A stretch of 64,000 nt of DNA from CAXCDZ01 sp963981525 (GTDB lineage Bacteria > Patescibacteriota > Microgenomatia > UBA1400 > UBA12108), in NCBI GenBank assembly GCA_963981525.1, contig CAXCDZ010000001.1, forward strand, positions 16,381 to 80,380, in the 5' to 3' direction. The position numbers and the translations under genes are program-made. Shown piece by piece: positions 1-6,789 of the stretch. Numbering within the stretch: position 1 is the stretch's first letter; every line of letters begins with the position of its first letter. Below the pieces are notes generated by a model. It made no database searches and had not been told where the DNA came from. It was given only the letters and a program-made list of their open reading frames with translations.

Positions 1-434
1 CAGTATCCTTGGTTGGGAGTAGAGATAATAACTCTCCCGCTTGGCTTAAGAACTCGGTATATCTCATGGAGAATATCGGCGGGAGTAAAGACATGCTCAA
101 TATTATCTCCCCAGAAGACAGTGTCAAAAGATTTATCCTTAAAAGGCAATTTCTTCTCTACAGAACCAACGACTCCTTTGACTCCACGCTTTTTGGCATT
201 TGCAATCGCAGTTTCGGAGATGTCCAGCGCTGTAACCTGGCATTGATAATTATCTTGGAGGTAGCTCCCGACGATAGAGTTGCCGCTTGCAAGATCTAGA
301 ACCTTTTCTTTTCTCCTGAATAATTTGGGTAGTACCCAATTTCGTTCATACTGATCAAAAAGTTCGCCACCTGCACGAAGAGTTCGCTTAACCCACTGCT
401 TTTCATATTTTTCGGAAATTTGGTTTTTTGTCAT
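1..434 (-). CDS. Class I SAM-dependent methyltransferase, C-terminal end outside the window
   Basis: The reverse strand reads in one open frame from the ATG at 434 to the window edge, about 144 codons with no stop, so the gene is cut by the edge. Visible motifs are those of the Methyltransf_11 type: motif I VLDLASGNSIVG near residues 45-56, an acidic end of beta 2 (ALDIS), the LPFKDKSFDTVFWGDNIEHV motif and LKPSGRVIISTPN. The family transfers a methyl group from S-adenosylmethionine; the acceptor cannot be read, but the setting suggests a sugar or lipid-linked glycan. It lies 13 bases after the preceding membrane protein gene and has its own TATAAT box 6 bases before the ATG, so it may be transcribed separately and leaderless. 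Motif I has ASGNS where many relatives have GCGTG. Confidence 0.85.
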   Translation of the reverse strand, partial: MTKNQISEKYEKQWVKRTLRAGGELFDQYERNWVLPKLFRRKEKVLDLASGNSIVGSYLQDNYQCQVTALDISETAIANAKKRGVKGVVGSVEKKLPFKDKSFDTVFWGDNIEHVFTPADILHEIYRVLKPSGRVIISTPNQGY

Positions 435-440
435 AGGCTC

Positions 441-446
441 ATTATA
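441..446 (-). promoter_or_regulatory. -10 box (TATAAT), leaderless methyltransferase promoter
   Basis: A perfect TATAAT on the minus strand ends 6 bases before the ATG at 434. The usual 6-7 base distance from -10 box to transcription start would begin the mRNA at the start codon. No clear -35 was seen. Confidence 0.55.
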
Positions 447-447
447 T

Positions 448-1779
448 TCAATTATCGTGAGATTTTCTGTAGAGAAAAGTTTGTGAGTCTATCTCCTCGT
501 GGAGGACGTAGTAGTTATCTATGTAGTTAAGAATAAGTTGGGGAGCTGAGTTGCTACCTAAAAGAATATATACTGGCTGAGAATCAAGTAGCTTGGAGAC
601 TGTTAACTCCTGCACCCCGGGATAGTCATAATAGAGAGGAGTGCTGGGATAGATAAAGTCTATATTGGGATACTTGTTGATCAGGTAGTACCAATGATCC
701 CAGGAGTTGGTGGTAAAAATCGTCTCATCTCCTACAATGTTTGTAATGTGCTGTGACTCAGAAATAATTGTCTGCTCGATGAATCTAGGAGGAAGGGCGC
801 GGTAGTCATGATAATATTCCAAAAACACTAGTAGGCTAGTTATGGAGAGAATGGTAATAATTAGGCGCCTGCAAGTGATGATCTTGATATTAGTTAGTAG
901 TAAAAATAACAGGAGTAAAAGGAAGTTGAGCGATGGCAAGACATGAAAAAGCTCGAACCTAGGCCAGATTCCAATTAGAGAAAATAGATACCACACCATT
1001 AACTCTCGATGCTGACGTGGGATCTTGGAAGATTTTTGCCTCTGGGCAAAGAATGAGACTGCTAACATAACGATGGGAAGCAGAAAGAGAATAAGTTGGT
1101 TGAGCTGGGGTAGTTGTCTCTGGCCAGAATGACTAGCCATATGCTGAATTGGAAATAATAGGTTTTGCTGGACTGCAGTTAACCAACTCTCTGTTGGGAT
1201 CATTAGTAGGTATCCAGCAATAGCCAAGAAACCACTAAGGAGTATAAATCGAAGAAATTGTCTTGAGCTATTTAGTGAGTACATTATGGGAATTAGCATA
1301 ACTACTGCAGTTTGTTTGGTAAGAATCGCGAAAGAGAAGAAGATTGAGGCAAGTAGTAGTCGACCACGATAGATCATACTGTAGGTAATAAACAACAAGG
1401 GTGTTAAGAGGTGGTCAAACCACAAGCCATTTGCTTCGTACCTAATCTGCCAGATGATGAGAAGAAAGGAGACAAATATAAGCAACTTGAGTGAAGAGTG
1501 CCTTTTGCGAAGCTCTGTGACGAATAGTGACAAATTGAACAGTAGCACTGCTGTTGTAATTAACTGAAGCATAGTCACGTCCCAATGATTTGAGGAAACT
1601 AAAGAAAGAATTGAAAGCAAGAGAGGTGGGTAGACAACAAAGATGTTGGAATAGTATGCAAATCCACCTTGGTGCAGATATGGCCAAACTAACATCTCTG
1701 GCCAAGCCGTAAATTGAGTGCTATATAGCAAAACCGTGAAGATGGCCGACAATAATATTAGGGGCTTGTGCCTTGTCAT
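448..1779 (-). CDS. Polytopic membrane protein, putative GT-C glycosyltransferase
   Basis: A 443-residue protein with roughly ten hydrophobic segments. After the first segment comes an extracytoplasmic loop with WPEMLVWPYLHQGG, then VVYPPLL, which resembles the acidic first loop and YPPL element of GT-C enzymes that use polyprenyl-phosphate sugars. The C-terminal part after the last membrane segment (about residue 335 on) is soluble and probably faces outside. It shares 1 base with the flippase gene upstream (TAATG), so the two are translationally coupled. The family is highly divergent; I cannot name donor or acceptor. A Wzy-like polymerase role next to a flippase is a possible alternative, but no diagnostic motif was seen. 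Confidence 0.7.
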   Translation of the reverse strand: MTRHKPLILLSAIFTVLLYSTQFTAWPEMLVWPYLHQGGFAYYSNIFVVYPPLLLSILSLVSSNHWDVTMLQLITTAVLLFNLSLFVTELRKRHSSLKLLIFVSFLLIIWQIRYEANGLWFDHLLTPLLFITYSMIYRGRLLLASIFFSFAILTKQTAVVMLIPIMYSLNSSRQFLRFILLSGFLAIAGYLLMIPTESWLTAVQQNLLFPIQHMASHSGQRQLPQLNQLILFLLPIVMLAVSFFAQRQKSSKIPRQHRELMVWYLFSLIGIWPRFELFHVLPSLNFLLLLLFLLLTNIKIITCRRLIITILSITSLLVFLEYYHDYRALPPRFIEQTIISESQHITNIVGDETIFTTNSWDHWYYLINKYPNIDFIYPSTPLYYDYPGVQELTVSKLLDSQPVYILLGSNSAPQLILNYIDNYYVLHEEIDSQTFLYRKSHDN

Positions 1780-3065
1780 TAACTTTTTGATGGAGAAAAG
1801 TGTTCTTGATATGATTTCTTCGCAAAGAGAAGGGTGAAGATGAGAATGGCTAGTCTAGTGATAATCCTGGCATAACCTGCCCCAATAAGACCAAATGGTG
1901 GGATCAAAACTACATCAGAAATAAGGAGGACTATGGTACTCAAGATACCCGAGATTGCAAAATAGGTTGGCTTGTTGAATAGGTAAAACAATGCAACAAA
2001 AGGAGAAGTTGCAGTAAGAAGAGCGGTCGAAATGAAAAGTAGGTTCAGAGGGGCAACGGCATCAAGATATTCTAGTCCGACAGTGTAATAGATGGCGGGG
2101 TAGCTCAATAAGGTCAGGAGCATAATTCCAACCAGAGAAATTACCCCAATAAGGTAAGCTTTTTTTAGATATGCTTGTAAGTGATGCTTACTTTTGTAGG
2201 AGGCAACTCGCACGTTGAGAACTGAACCGAGAGACCAACCAATTAGGCTAGCGACTGTAGCGATCCTCACGGCAGCTGACCAGAGACCTGTTTCATGACT
2301 TGAAAGATAGTTCTGCACTATGATGACGTCGATATTGTCGGCAATGGTAGCTGAGATAATTGCGATGCTGGTCCATTTGGCAACGGAGATAATTTTTTGC
2401 GCTCTATTCTTATCTAGAACGGGTTTGAAATATGTTAGTGGTAACTTGACAAACCCGGCAATTCCTCCTGCAAGTGGCATCAAGAGATAGACGAGAGTTA
2501 GAGGGCCTAGAGCTATGCCAACTGACATAAAAATAACTGCATAAAGAAACTTGCCAATTGATTGGATAAAATTGGTCAGGACTGAGTAAGTGAAAAGCCC
2601 TCTTCCCTGCAGGATCACGTTAATATATTCGTAAAATATCACTGCACCTGAGAGCAAAAATACCCACCTTACCAGATAGTAGTACTGTTCAAGCTGAAGA
2701 ACTCTGATACCTATCCATTTGCTGGCAATTATCCCAAATACCATAAGTGCCACAGTCAAAGCTAGTTTGAGGACAAGGCCTGTTTGAATCGTTTCTTTGA
2801 CAAAGGTGGGATTATCTTTGTGTTGAGATATTTCTCTCTGAACAGCGATGTTAACTCCAAAGTCACCAACTTTTGAGAGAATAAGTAATAAAGAGAATAG
2901 AACTGAGAATATTCCGAACATTTCTGGCCCGAGGGAGCGAGAGAAGATAATCATTGCGACCGCAGAAATAGCAGTGGCGGTTATGTTACCTGCCATCATC
3001 ATCGTGGCTGAGCGAACCCCTTCAGATCTAATAGTTTGGAGTGCAAGTTTTCGGATTCTATCCAT
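1779..3065 (-). CDS. Wzx-like oligosaccharide flippase (MOP superfamily)
   Basis: A 428-residue protein with about 12 membrane segments. The N-terminus has the pattern of polysaccharide transporters: a short basic cytoplasmic start, then SATMMMAGNITATAISAVAM and FSRSLGPEMFGIFSVLFSLL. Known members flip polyprenyl-diphosphate-linked oligosaccharides across the cytoplasmic membrane. It heads a small unit with the membrane protein that overlaps it by one base. A perfect TATAAT lies 6 bases before the ATG, giving a predicted leaderless transcript. It is one of two flippases in the window; the other (44371-45834) is longer and of the WzxC type, so two different glycans or lipid carriers may be exported. 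Confidence 0.85.
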   Translation of the reverse strand: MDRIRKLALQTIRSEGVRSATMMMAGNITATAISAVAMIIFSRSLGPEMFGIFSVLFSLLLILSKVGDFGVNIAVQREISQHKDNPTFVKETIQTGLVLKLALTVALMVFGIIASKWIGIRVLQLEQYYYLVRWVFLLSGAVIFYEYINVILQGRGLFTYSVLTNFIQSIGKFLYAVIFMSVGIALGPLTLVYLLMPLAGGIAGFVKLPLTYFKPVLDKNRAQKIISVAKWTSIAIISATIADNIDVIIVQNYLSSHETGLWSAAVRIATVASLIGWSLGSVLNVRVASYKSKHHLQAYLKKAYLIGVISLVGIMLLTLLSYPAIYYTVGLEYLDAVAPLNLLFISTALLTATSPFVALFYLFNKPTYFAISGILSTIVLLISDVVLIPPFGLIGAGYARIITRLAILIFTLLFAKKSYQEHFSPSKS

Positions 3066-3071
3066 GGACTC

Positions 3072-3077
3072 ATTATA
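3072..3077 (-). promoter_or_regulatory. -10 box (TATAAT) of the flippase gene
   Basis: A perfect TATAAT on the minus strand, separated from the ATG at 3065 by GAGTCC (6 bases). The predicted transcript starts at or next to the start codon. Confidence 0.6.
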
Positions 3078-3086
3078 GACCAGTTA

Positions 3087-3695
3087 TTACTTGAACTGGG
3101 TCAAGAATCCCCAGATCCTCTCCCACATAGAAGGTTCGGCGCTGGCTGGGACAGAGCTCGGGGTAACGTCGAGCGGGTTGTAGGCCAGAACATCCTCGAC
3201 AGAGAGAGTGTTGTTAAGATTGTGATAGATCCCGATCACGACAACTGGCTTCTCGACCAGGCGATGAGATGAGTCAAAATCAGTGTCATACTCCAACATA
3301 TAGACGTCACTGGTGGGGAGAACAAGAATGTCATGAGATTCGCTAGCAACTCTTACTTCGTGGATCATGCCGAGCTTGCTCATGGGCTGGTTGACTCCCC
3401 TGCCCTGCCAGAGTCTGTATCCTAGATAGATCACGAGCGGGAGAACTAGGAGAGGAATCGTGAACTTGATATTGATGACAGTGTTTTGGCTTTTCCAGAT
3501 CCTCTTGAGTGCGAGCCACAGACGACCAATGGGATTATTGATCCGCAGGTTTACGTCCAGTAAGGGATCTTCTAGGTTCTCAGATTTGGTGACGTCAACG
3601 TCGATTGCGTGTACTCCATTGATTGAGACAGATCTCCCCACCTTCTTCTTACTCTCGCTTGCGCGCTCTGCAATATCAACAATGTCTTTTGCCAT
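3087..3695 (-). CDS. Single-pass membrane protein of unknown function
   Basis: I do not recognise this family. The longest frame begins at a TTG at 3704; I prefer the ATG at 3695 (MAKDIVDIAERA), giving 202 residues. A charged N-terminal cytoplasmic part of about 75 residues is followed by one clear membrane segment (FTIPLLVLPLVIYLGYRLW, about residues 79-97) and an outer domain of about 100 residues with LVLPTSDVYMLEYDTDFDSS and a SVEDVLAYNPLDV stretch. Topology suggests a bitopic protein with an external domain. It lies 18 bases after the 3714-4664 gene in the same direction and before the flippase. A weak TACATT lies 7 bases before the ATG. Function unknown. Confidence 0.75.
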   Translation of the reverse strand: MAKDIVDIAERASESKKKVGRSVSINGVHAIDVDVTKSENLEDPLLDVNLRINNPIGRLWLALKRIWKSQNTVINIKFTIPLLVLPLVIYLGYRLWQGRGVNQPMSKLGMIHEVRVASESHDILVLPTSDVYMLEYDTDFDSSHRLVEKPVVVIGIYHNLNNTLSVEDVLAYNPLDVTPSSVPASAEPSMWERIWGFLTQFK

Positions 3696-3713
3696 TACTA
3701 TCAATGTACCAAA

Positions 3714-4664
3714 TTAGCGGGAATTGTCTAGTTGTGTCATTCTAGTTTGACGAGGAGGATTTGATGAGTCCCTCAATGATTGGATGTAGTGCAGTGAAGC
3801 TGTAACAATGCTCATGTATTGAATATGCCTTTTGTCATCCATAGCTGGATTATCTACCTCATTATCTGTTTGAATGCCGGGATGTCGATAGGGAATGGTA
3901 ACGCTGCCGACTTTTTTGCCTTCATGGAGTGCACGAATAATAGGGAAGAAGGTTGCACTATTGTATGCGCCAGTATTTACATGCGAATGAAAATCCGCAG
4001 CCGCACCAGAGCTTGCCTCAAACTGATATCGACCCATAAAGTATGGCAGAAATTCCTTGCGAAAGATTCGTGGTCCAAACCAAGCATCAAGATCCGGGTC
4101 GTTAGGAGGGAGAAGATCACTTATTCTCAAAAGATGATTAAAGCGAGTATTGGCTCTCGTTTCGTAAGCAACCTGAGCAGCCGGATATGTAGAAAAACTC
4201 TCTTCATCTCTGGCGGGGACAACCAGATCACAACCCTCCTTGAGCATGGCCTGCGTAGCTTGCCAAAGACAGGTTGGAGTGAGAAAACTAATCTTCTCTG
4301 GCTCAGACCAAGCGATGATCTTAACCTGATCTAATTCTGCTGCAGCTTGGAAAGCCTCTTGACGAGCAGGGTCCATTCCTCTTTCTTTTTGAGTAAGAAC
4401 TTGGACATCCAGCTCATTAAGAGCGGATCGAAAATCACTACCCTCGTCCCCACCATCAACAACTAGTGTTGAGTGTCCCAGCTCTTGAGATTGAGTGAGT
4501 AACTGTAGAGCTAGATCACCACGGATTTTGTCTGTGTGATCTGGACTGTTGAGATCACCTGAATACCAATCTGGATAAAAGGTGGTTGTGACTACTGCCA
4601 AAGATTCTGGGTGTCGTGCGAGCTCACAATTTGCCAAATCTGGGTGTAACTCTTGTTTAGTCAT
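3714..4664 (-). CDS. Putative GT-A-like glycosyl/nucleotidyl transferase, poorly characterised
   Basis: A 316-residue soluble protein. SLAVVTTTFYPDWYSGD opens a Rossmann-like half. The first part (VVDGGDEGSDFRSAL, VLTQKERGMDPARQEAFQ, then DLVVPARDEESFSTYPAAQ) has the layout of a GT-A nucleotide-sugar fold: an early beta strand, a position reached after listing candidates, and an acidic VVPARDEE where a DXD would fall. The middle (YETRANTRFNHLL, LDAWFGPRIFRKE) resembles the acceptor-side region of GT2/GT78-type proteins. It overlaps the following stop by ATGA with the small membrane protein upstream. This assignment is from fold-like patterns only; a hypothetical protein is the safe call. Confidence 0.55.
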   Translation of the reverse strand: MTKQELHPDLANCELARHPESLAVVTTTFYPDWYSGDLNSPDHTDKIRGDLALQLLTQSQELGHSTLVVDGGDEGSDFRSALNELDVQVLTQKERGMDPARQEAFQAAAELDQVKIIAWSEPEKISFLTPTCLWQATQAMLKEGCDLVVPARDEESFSTYPAAQVAYETRANTRFNHLLRISDLLPPNDPDLDAWFGPRIFRKEFLPYFMGRYQFEASSGAAADFHSHVNTGAYNSATFFPIIRALHEGKKVGSVTIPYRHPGIQTDNEVDNPAMDDKRHIQYMSIVTASLHYIQSLRDSSNPPRQTRMTQLDNSR

Positions 4665-4930
4665 GTGAGTATATTATTAACTTCCAGCTCTTCTGCGTCG
4701 AACACACGTCCTTGTTCGATTTTTTCTAACGCACCTATTGCGAATATGGCGATAAGCATAAGAGGTGTTAAATACTTTGCTTCTGTACCTGGGTCGACAA
4801 CATCAAAAAGAGGCAATAATAATATTCCTGCTATATATGCACCCGTAAATTCACTCATGCGAGTTCCTACCCATGAACGTATTTCAAGCCGTTTTTTATG
4901 CTCTTCTAAACTATTCTCTTTGGTAAACAT
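4661..4930 (-). CDS. Small two-segment membrane protein, unknown
   Basis: An 89-residue protein with two hydrophobic stretches (about residues 29-45, TGAYIAGILLLPLFDVV, and 55-68, LTPLMLIAIFAIGAL) between charged ends. I do not recognise it. Its last 4 bases overlap the ATG of the next gene (ATGA), so it is translated with the putative transferase and may anchor or assist it. A perfect TATAAT lies 6 bases before its ATG, so it probably heads a leaderless transcript covering this gene and the two below it. Confidence 0.7.
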   Translation of the reverse strand: MFTKENSLEEHKKRLEIRSWVGTRMSEFTGAYIAGILLLPLFDVVDPGTEAKYLTPLMLIAIFAIGALEKIEQGRVFDAEELEVNNILT

Positions 4931-4936
4931 ATGGGT

Positions 4937-4942
4937 ATTATA
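4937..4942 (-). promoter_or_regulatory. -10 box (TATAAT) of the small membrane protein operon
   Basis: Perfect TATAAT on the minus strand with ACCCAT between it and the ATG at 4930. Predicted leaderless start. Confidence 0.6.
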
Positions 4943-4967
4943 TAGTGAGGCCTATAGTAATTCAAGG

Positions 4968-5252
4968 CTAAACAAATCTGATCTGGAGAGTCTTACCTAA
5001 TGCCCTGGCGATGCGATCAACGAGCTGGATTGAAGGACTAACACTCATAGATTCGATCCGGGAGATCACGGCCTGAGTAGTACCTGCAAGCTTTGCTAAT
5101 TCCTGTTGTGTTAGATTGTTAGCAATACGCGCGCTAATAAGCTGTCTTCCCACTTGATATTCAGTCTCACTGTTTTGCCACTCCTCTTCAAATTTGGGAG
5201 ATTTGCGTAGCCTAGCAATTGTGCGATCTAGATCGTCCTGTTTTTTATTCAT
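4968..5252 (-). CDS. higA: XRE-family antitoxin of a HigBA-like pair
   Basis: A 94-residue protein from the ATG at 5252 (MNKKQDD); the frame also has an ATG at 5261, but a TATAAT 7 bases before 5252 argues for the shorter form. Residues about 36-88 form an HTH_3/Cro-CI domain: ISARIANNLTQQELAKLAGT, TQAVISRIES, then a last helix VDRIARALGK. The N-terminal 35 residues are charged and could be the toxin-binding part. It follows the toxin gene by about 31 bases, the toxin-first order of higBA. The family binds its toxin and represses the operon. A perfect inverted repeat (5261-5280) overlaps the proposed promoter and is a good operator candidate. Confidence 0.85.
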   Translation of the reverse strand: MNKKQDDLDRTIARLRKSPKFEEEWQNSETEYQVGRQLISARIANNLTQQELAKLAGTTQAVISRIESMSVSPSIQLVDRIARALGKTLQIRFV

Positions 5253-5259
5253 AATTTGC

Positions 5260-5265
5260 ATTATA
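5260..5265 (-). promoter_or_regulatory. -10 box of a separate antitoxin promoter
   Basis: TATAAT on the minus strand, 7 bases before the antitoxin ATG at 5252. It would allow the antitoxin to be made without the toxin, as a leaderless mRNA. It lies partly inside the inverted repeat 5261-5280. Confidence 0.45.
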
Positions 5266-5280
5266 TCTGATTAGATATAA
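5261..5280. promoter_or_regulatory. Perfect inverted repeat, candidate antitoxin operator
   Basis: TTATATCT-GATT-AGATATAA: 8-base arms are exact reverse complements around a 4-base spacer. It sits between the toxin stop and the antitoxin start and covers the TATAAT box at 5260-5265. XRE antitoxins typically bind such palindromes over their promoter, so autorepression is the likely role (inference). Confidence 0.55.
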
Positions 5281-5283
5281 ATG

Positions 5284-5598
5284 TCAAGTGATCTTTGTTA
5301 ACTGCTTTTGCCCAAACACTAGATCTTTTCTGCTAGTTGATCTGCTAGTTTTGCGAAAAATATGCAAGATATAAACTATACTTTTCTTTTGATAAACAAA
5401 AATCCTGGTATTATGCTTACCAAGAATACGCACTTCCCAATAATCATATCCACGCATTTTTTTAAGATCACGAATAGCTGGACTAACTCCATACTCTTGC
5501 AAGTATTGGAGTTTGCGAGCTATCTTACGTTGCTCTGCCACAGAAACCTTGTCCAAATACCCATCTAGATCAATTAGATAATCTATCTGATAACTCAT
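5284..5598 (-). CDS. higB: RelE/HigB-type toxin (Gp49-like family)
   Basis: A 104-residue basic protein from the ATG at 5598; the longer frame starts at a TTG at 5604. The pattern is that of the phage-derived Gp49-like/HigB family: SVAEQRKIARKLQYLQEYG, then IRDLKKMRGYDYWEVRIL, then the core strands TRIFVYQKKSIVYILHIFRK and a final KTSRSTSRKD. Known members are ribosome-dependent mRNA endonucleases inhibited by the XRE partner. Unlike most genes here it has a good Shine-Dalgarno (AAAGGA, 6 bases before ATG) and a recognisable -35, so it has a normal leader. It is followed by the antitoxin gene. Confidence 0.85.
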   Translation of the reverse strand: MSYQIDYLIDLDGYLDKVSVAEQRKIARKLQYLQEYGVSPAIRDLKKMRGYDYWEVRILGKHNTRIFVYQKKSIVYILHIFRKTSRSTSRKDLVFGQKQLTKIT

Positions 5599-5604
5599 GC
5601 TCAA

Positions 5605-5610
5605 TCCTTT
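5605..5610 (-). promoter_or_regulatory. Shine-Dalgarno of the toxin gene
   Basis: AAAGGA on the minus strand, 6 bases before ATG 5598. It supports the ATG over the TTG at 5604, which would leave no room for a ribosome site. Confidence 0.6.
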
Positions 5611-5634
5611 CTCACTAATCCATTACTAACTCCA

Positions 5635-5662
5635 GTATTACCCATATACTACCCGAAGTCAA
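5635..5662 (-). promoter_or_regulatory. Candidate toxin-antitoxin promoter
   Basis: On the minus strand TTGACT (5662-5657) is followed after 16 bases by TAATAC (5640-5635). The -35 is strong, the -10 weak. Transcription would start near 5628 and give a leader of about 30 bases containing the Shine-Dalgarno. Confidence 0.4.
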
Positions 5663-6789
5663 GTATTGCAAGAAAACTTAGAAATCACATATGACATGAT
5701 GATGTACATGCTTGGCAAGATTGGCATGAGGTAACGAGGGAAGACGAGACGGAGAGAGATAAATGTGAGATAAACGATGATCCAGGTGAAGTGAAGGAGA
5801 ATTGTTCTGTTGGCTCGAAGACGTTTCTGAAAGAGTGAGGTGAAAGTTGCAAGAAGTGAGAGAGGCCAGAGCAGGCTCCAGCCGGGAGCTGGAATAAGTC
5901 CGTGATCTCCATACCACTCACGCCACTGACCAGTTAGGACTATGCGAAAGATCTCTCCTTTGGGATATTCTGGTACGTATGAGTGGTAGAGCCTGAGAAT
6001 ACTAACGTGAAGCTCCACAAAGTCGACTATGCTATGACCACGAACAAAAAACATGATGTAACCAGCTAGATAAGTTAGCAGACTGATATATGAGAGTTTG
6101 ATGAATCTGATAATCTTCTGTCTATCTGAAACATAGAGATAGATAAGGGAAGAGATTGCTAGAACTAGAGCAACAGAGAATGACTTGGAGAGTGCGATGA
6201 GTGCCAGAATGACCATACTGAGCCTGGGCCGAGTGGAAAAAATGTAGAGATAAAGAGCGATGAGAGTAGTCTGGATGAGGTCGAGGTAGGGACGCACAAG
6301 CTGCTCCCGAACGAGTTGATCAGATACTAAGAGTAGTGGGGAAGCGAGAGACCACCACCTACTCATGAGGCGGCGAGAAGTAAGATATGTAAGAAGAAGG
6401 AGAGAGGCAAATGATAGGTACTGAACTAGCATGGGACTGCCAAACAATAGTGTGGAGAGACCAAAAAGATATTTCCCGAGTGGTTGAGTCTCTGGATTGA
6501 TGCTTGTTGGGTCTGAGCCTTGGATGTATTCGTACCCGGCGAGAGTATAGAGATCGGAATCGCTAATATTCCCATCGAATATACCTTCCTGATTGCAATA
6601 CGTCCGATATGTGGAAATCATCTTATCCCAGCCATGTTGAGCTCGATAGTCTGGCAGGCAATATTGAGAAAATGAATATTTCTCTTGAAGATGAGAGACG
6701 TTGAGTTTGTTTAGATAATAAGATGCGCCAAGCATGAACGTGAGAGTAAGAAAGGCGGCAAATATTACCTTGAGTTTGCTATTAGACAT
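5659..6789 (-). CDS. GT39-like (PMT family) membrane glycosyltransferase
   Basis: A 376-residue protein with roughly nine membrane segments. The first outer loop after the N-terminal segment contains SDLYTLAGYEYI and INPETQPLGKYLFGLSTLLF, close to the D-x-Y...HPPLGK-x-L arrangement of protein-O-mannosyltransferase relatives, which use polyprenyl-phosphate sugars on the outer face. Its 5' end overlaps the end of the next upstream membrane gene by 25 bases. It is the last gene of the group running down from galE (10876). The acceptor is unknown. GT-C assignment is good; the specific family is less sure. Confidence 0.75.
   Translation of the reverse strand: MSNSKLKVIFAAFLTLTFMLGASYYLNKLNVSHLQEKYSFSQYCLPDYRAQHGWDKMISTYRTYCNQEGIFDGNISDSDLYTLAGYEYIQGSDPTSINPETQPLGKYLFGLSTLLFGSPMLVQYLSFASLLLLTYLTSRRLMSRWWSLASPLLLVSDQLVREQLVRPYLDLIQTTLIALYLYIFSTRPRLSMVILALIALSKSFSVALVLAISSLIYLYVSDRQKIIRFIKLSYISLLTYLAGYIMFFVRGHSIVDFVELHVSILRLYHSYVPEYPKGEIFRIVLTGQWREWYGDHGLIPAPGWSLLWPLSLLATFTSLFQKRLRANRTILLHFTWIIVYLTFISLRLVFPRYLMPILPSMYIIMSYVISKFSCNT

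Noticed and set aside
9..299. Plus-strand open frame at the window start
   Set aside because: It is the antisense shadow of a clear methyltransferase on the minus strand.
4969..5598. Prophage repressor region in place of a toxin-antitoxin pair
   Set aside because: No other phage gene is nearby, and the Gp49-like protein plus XRE protein in this order and spacing is the standard higBA layout.
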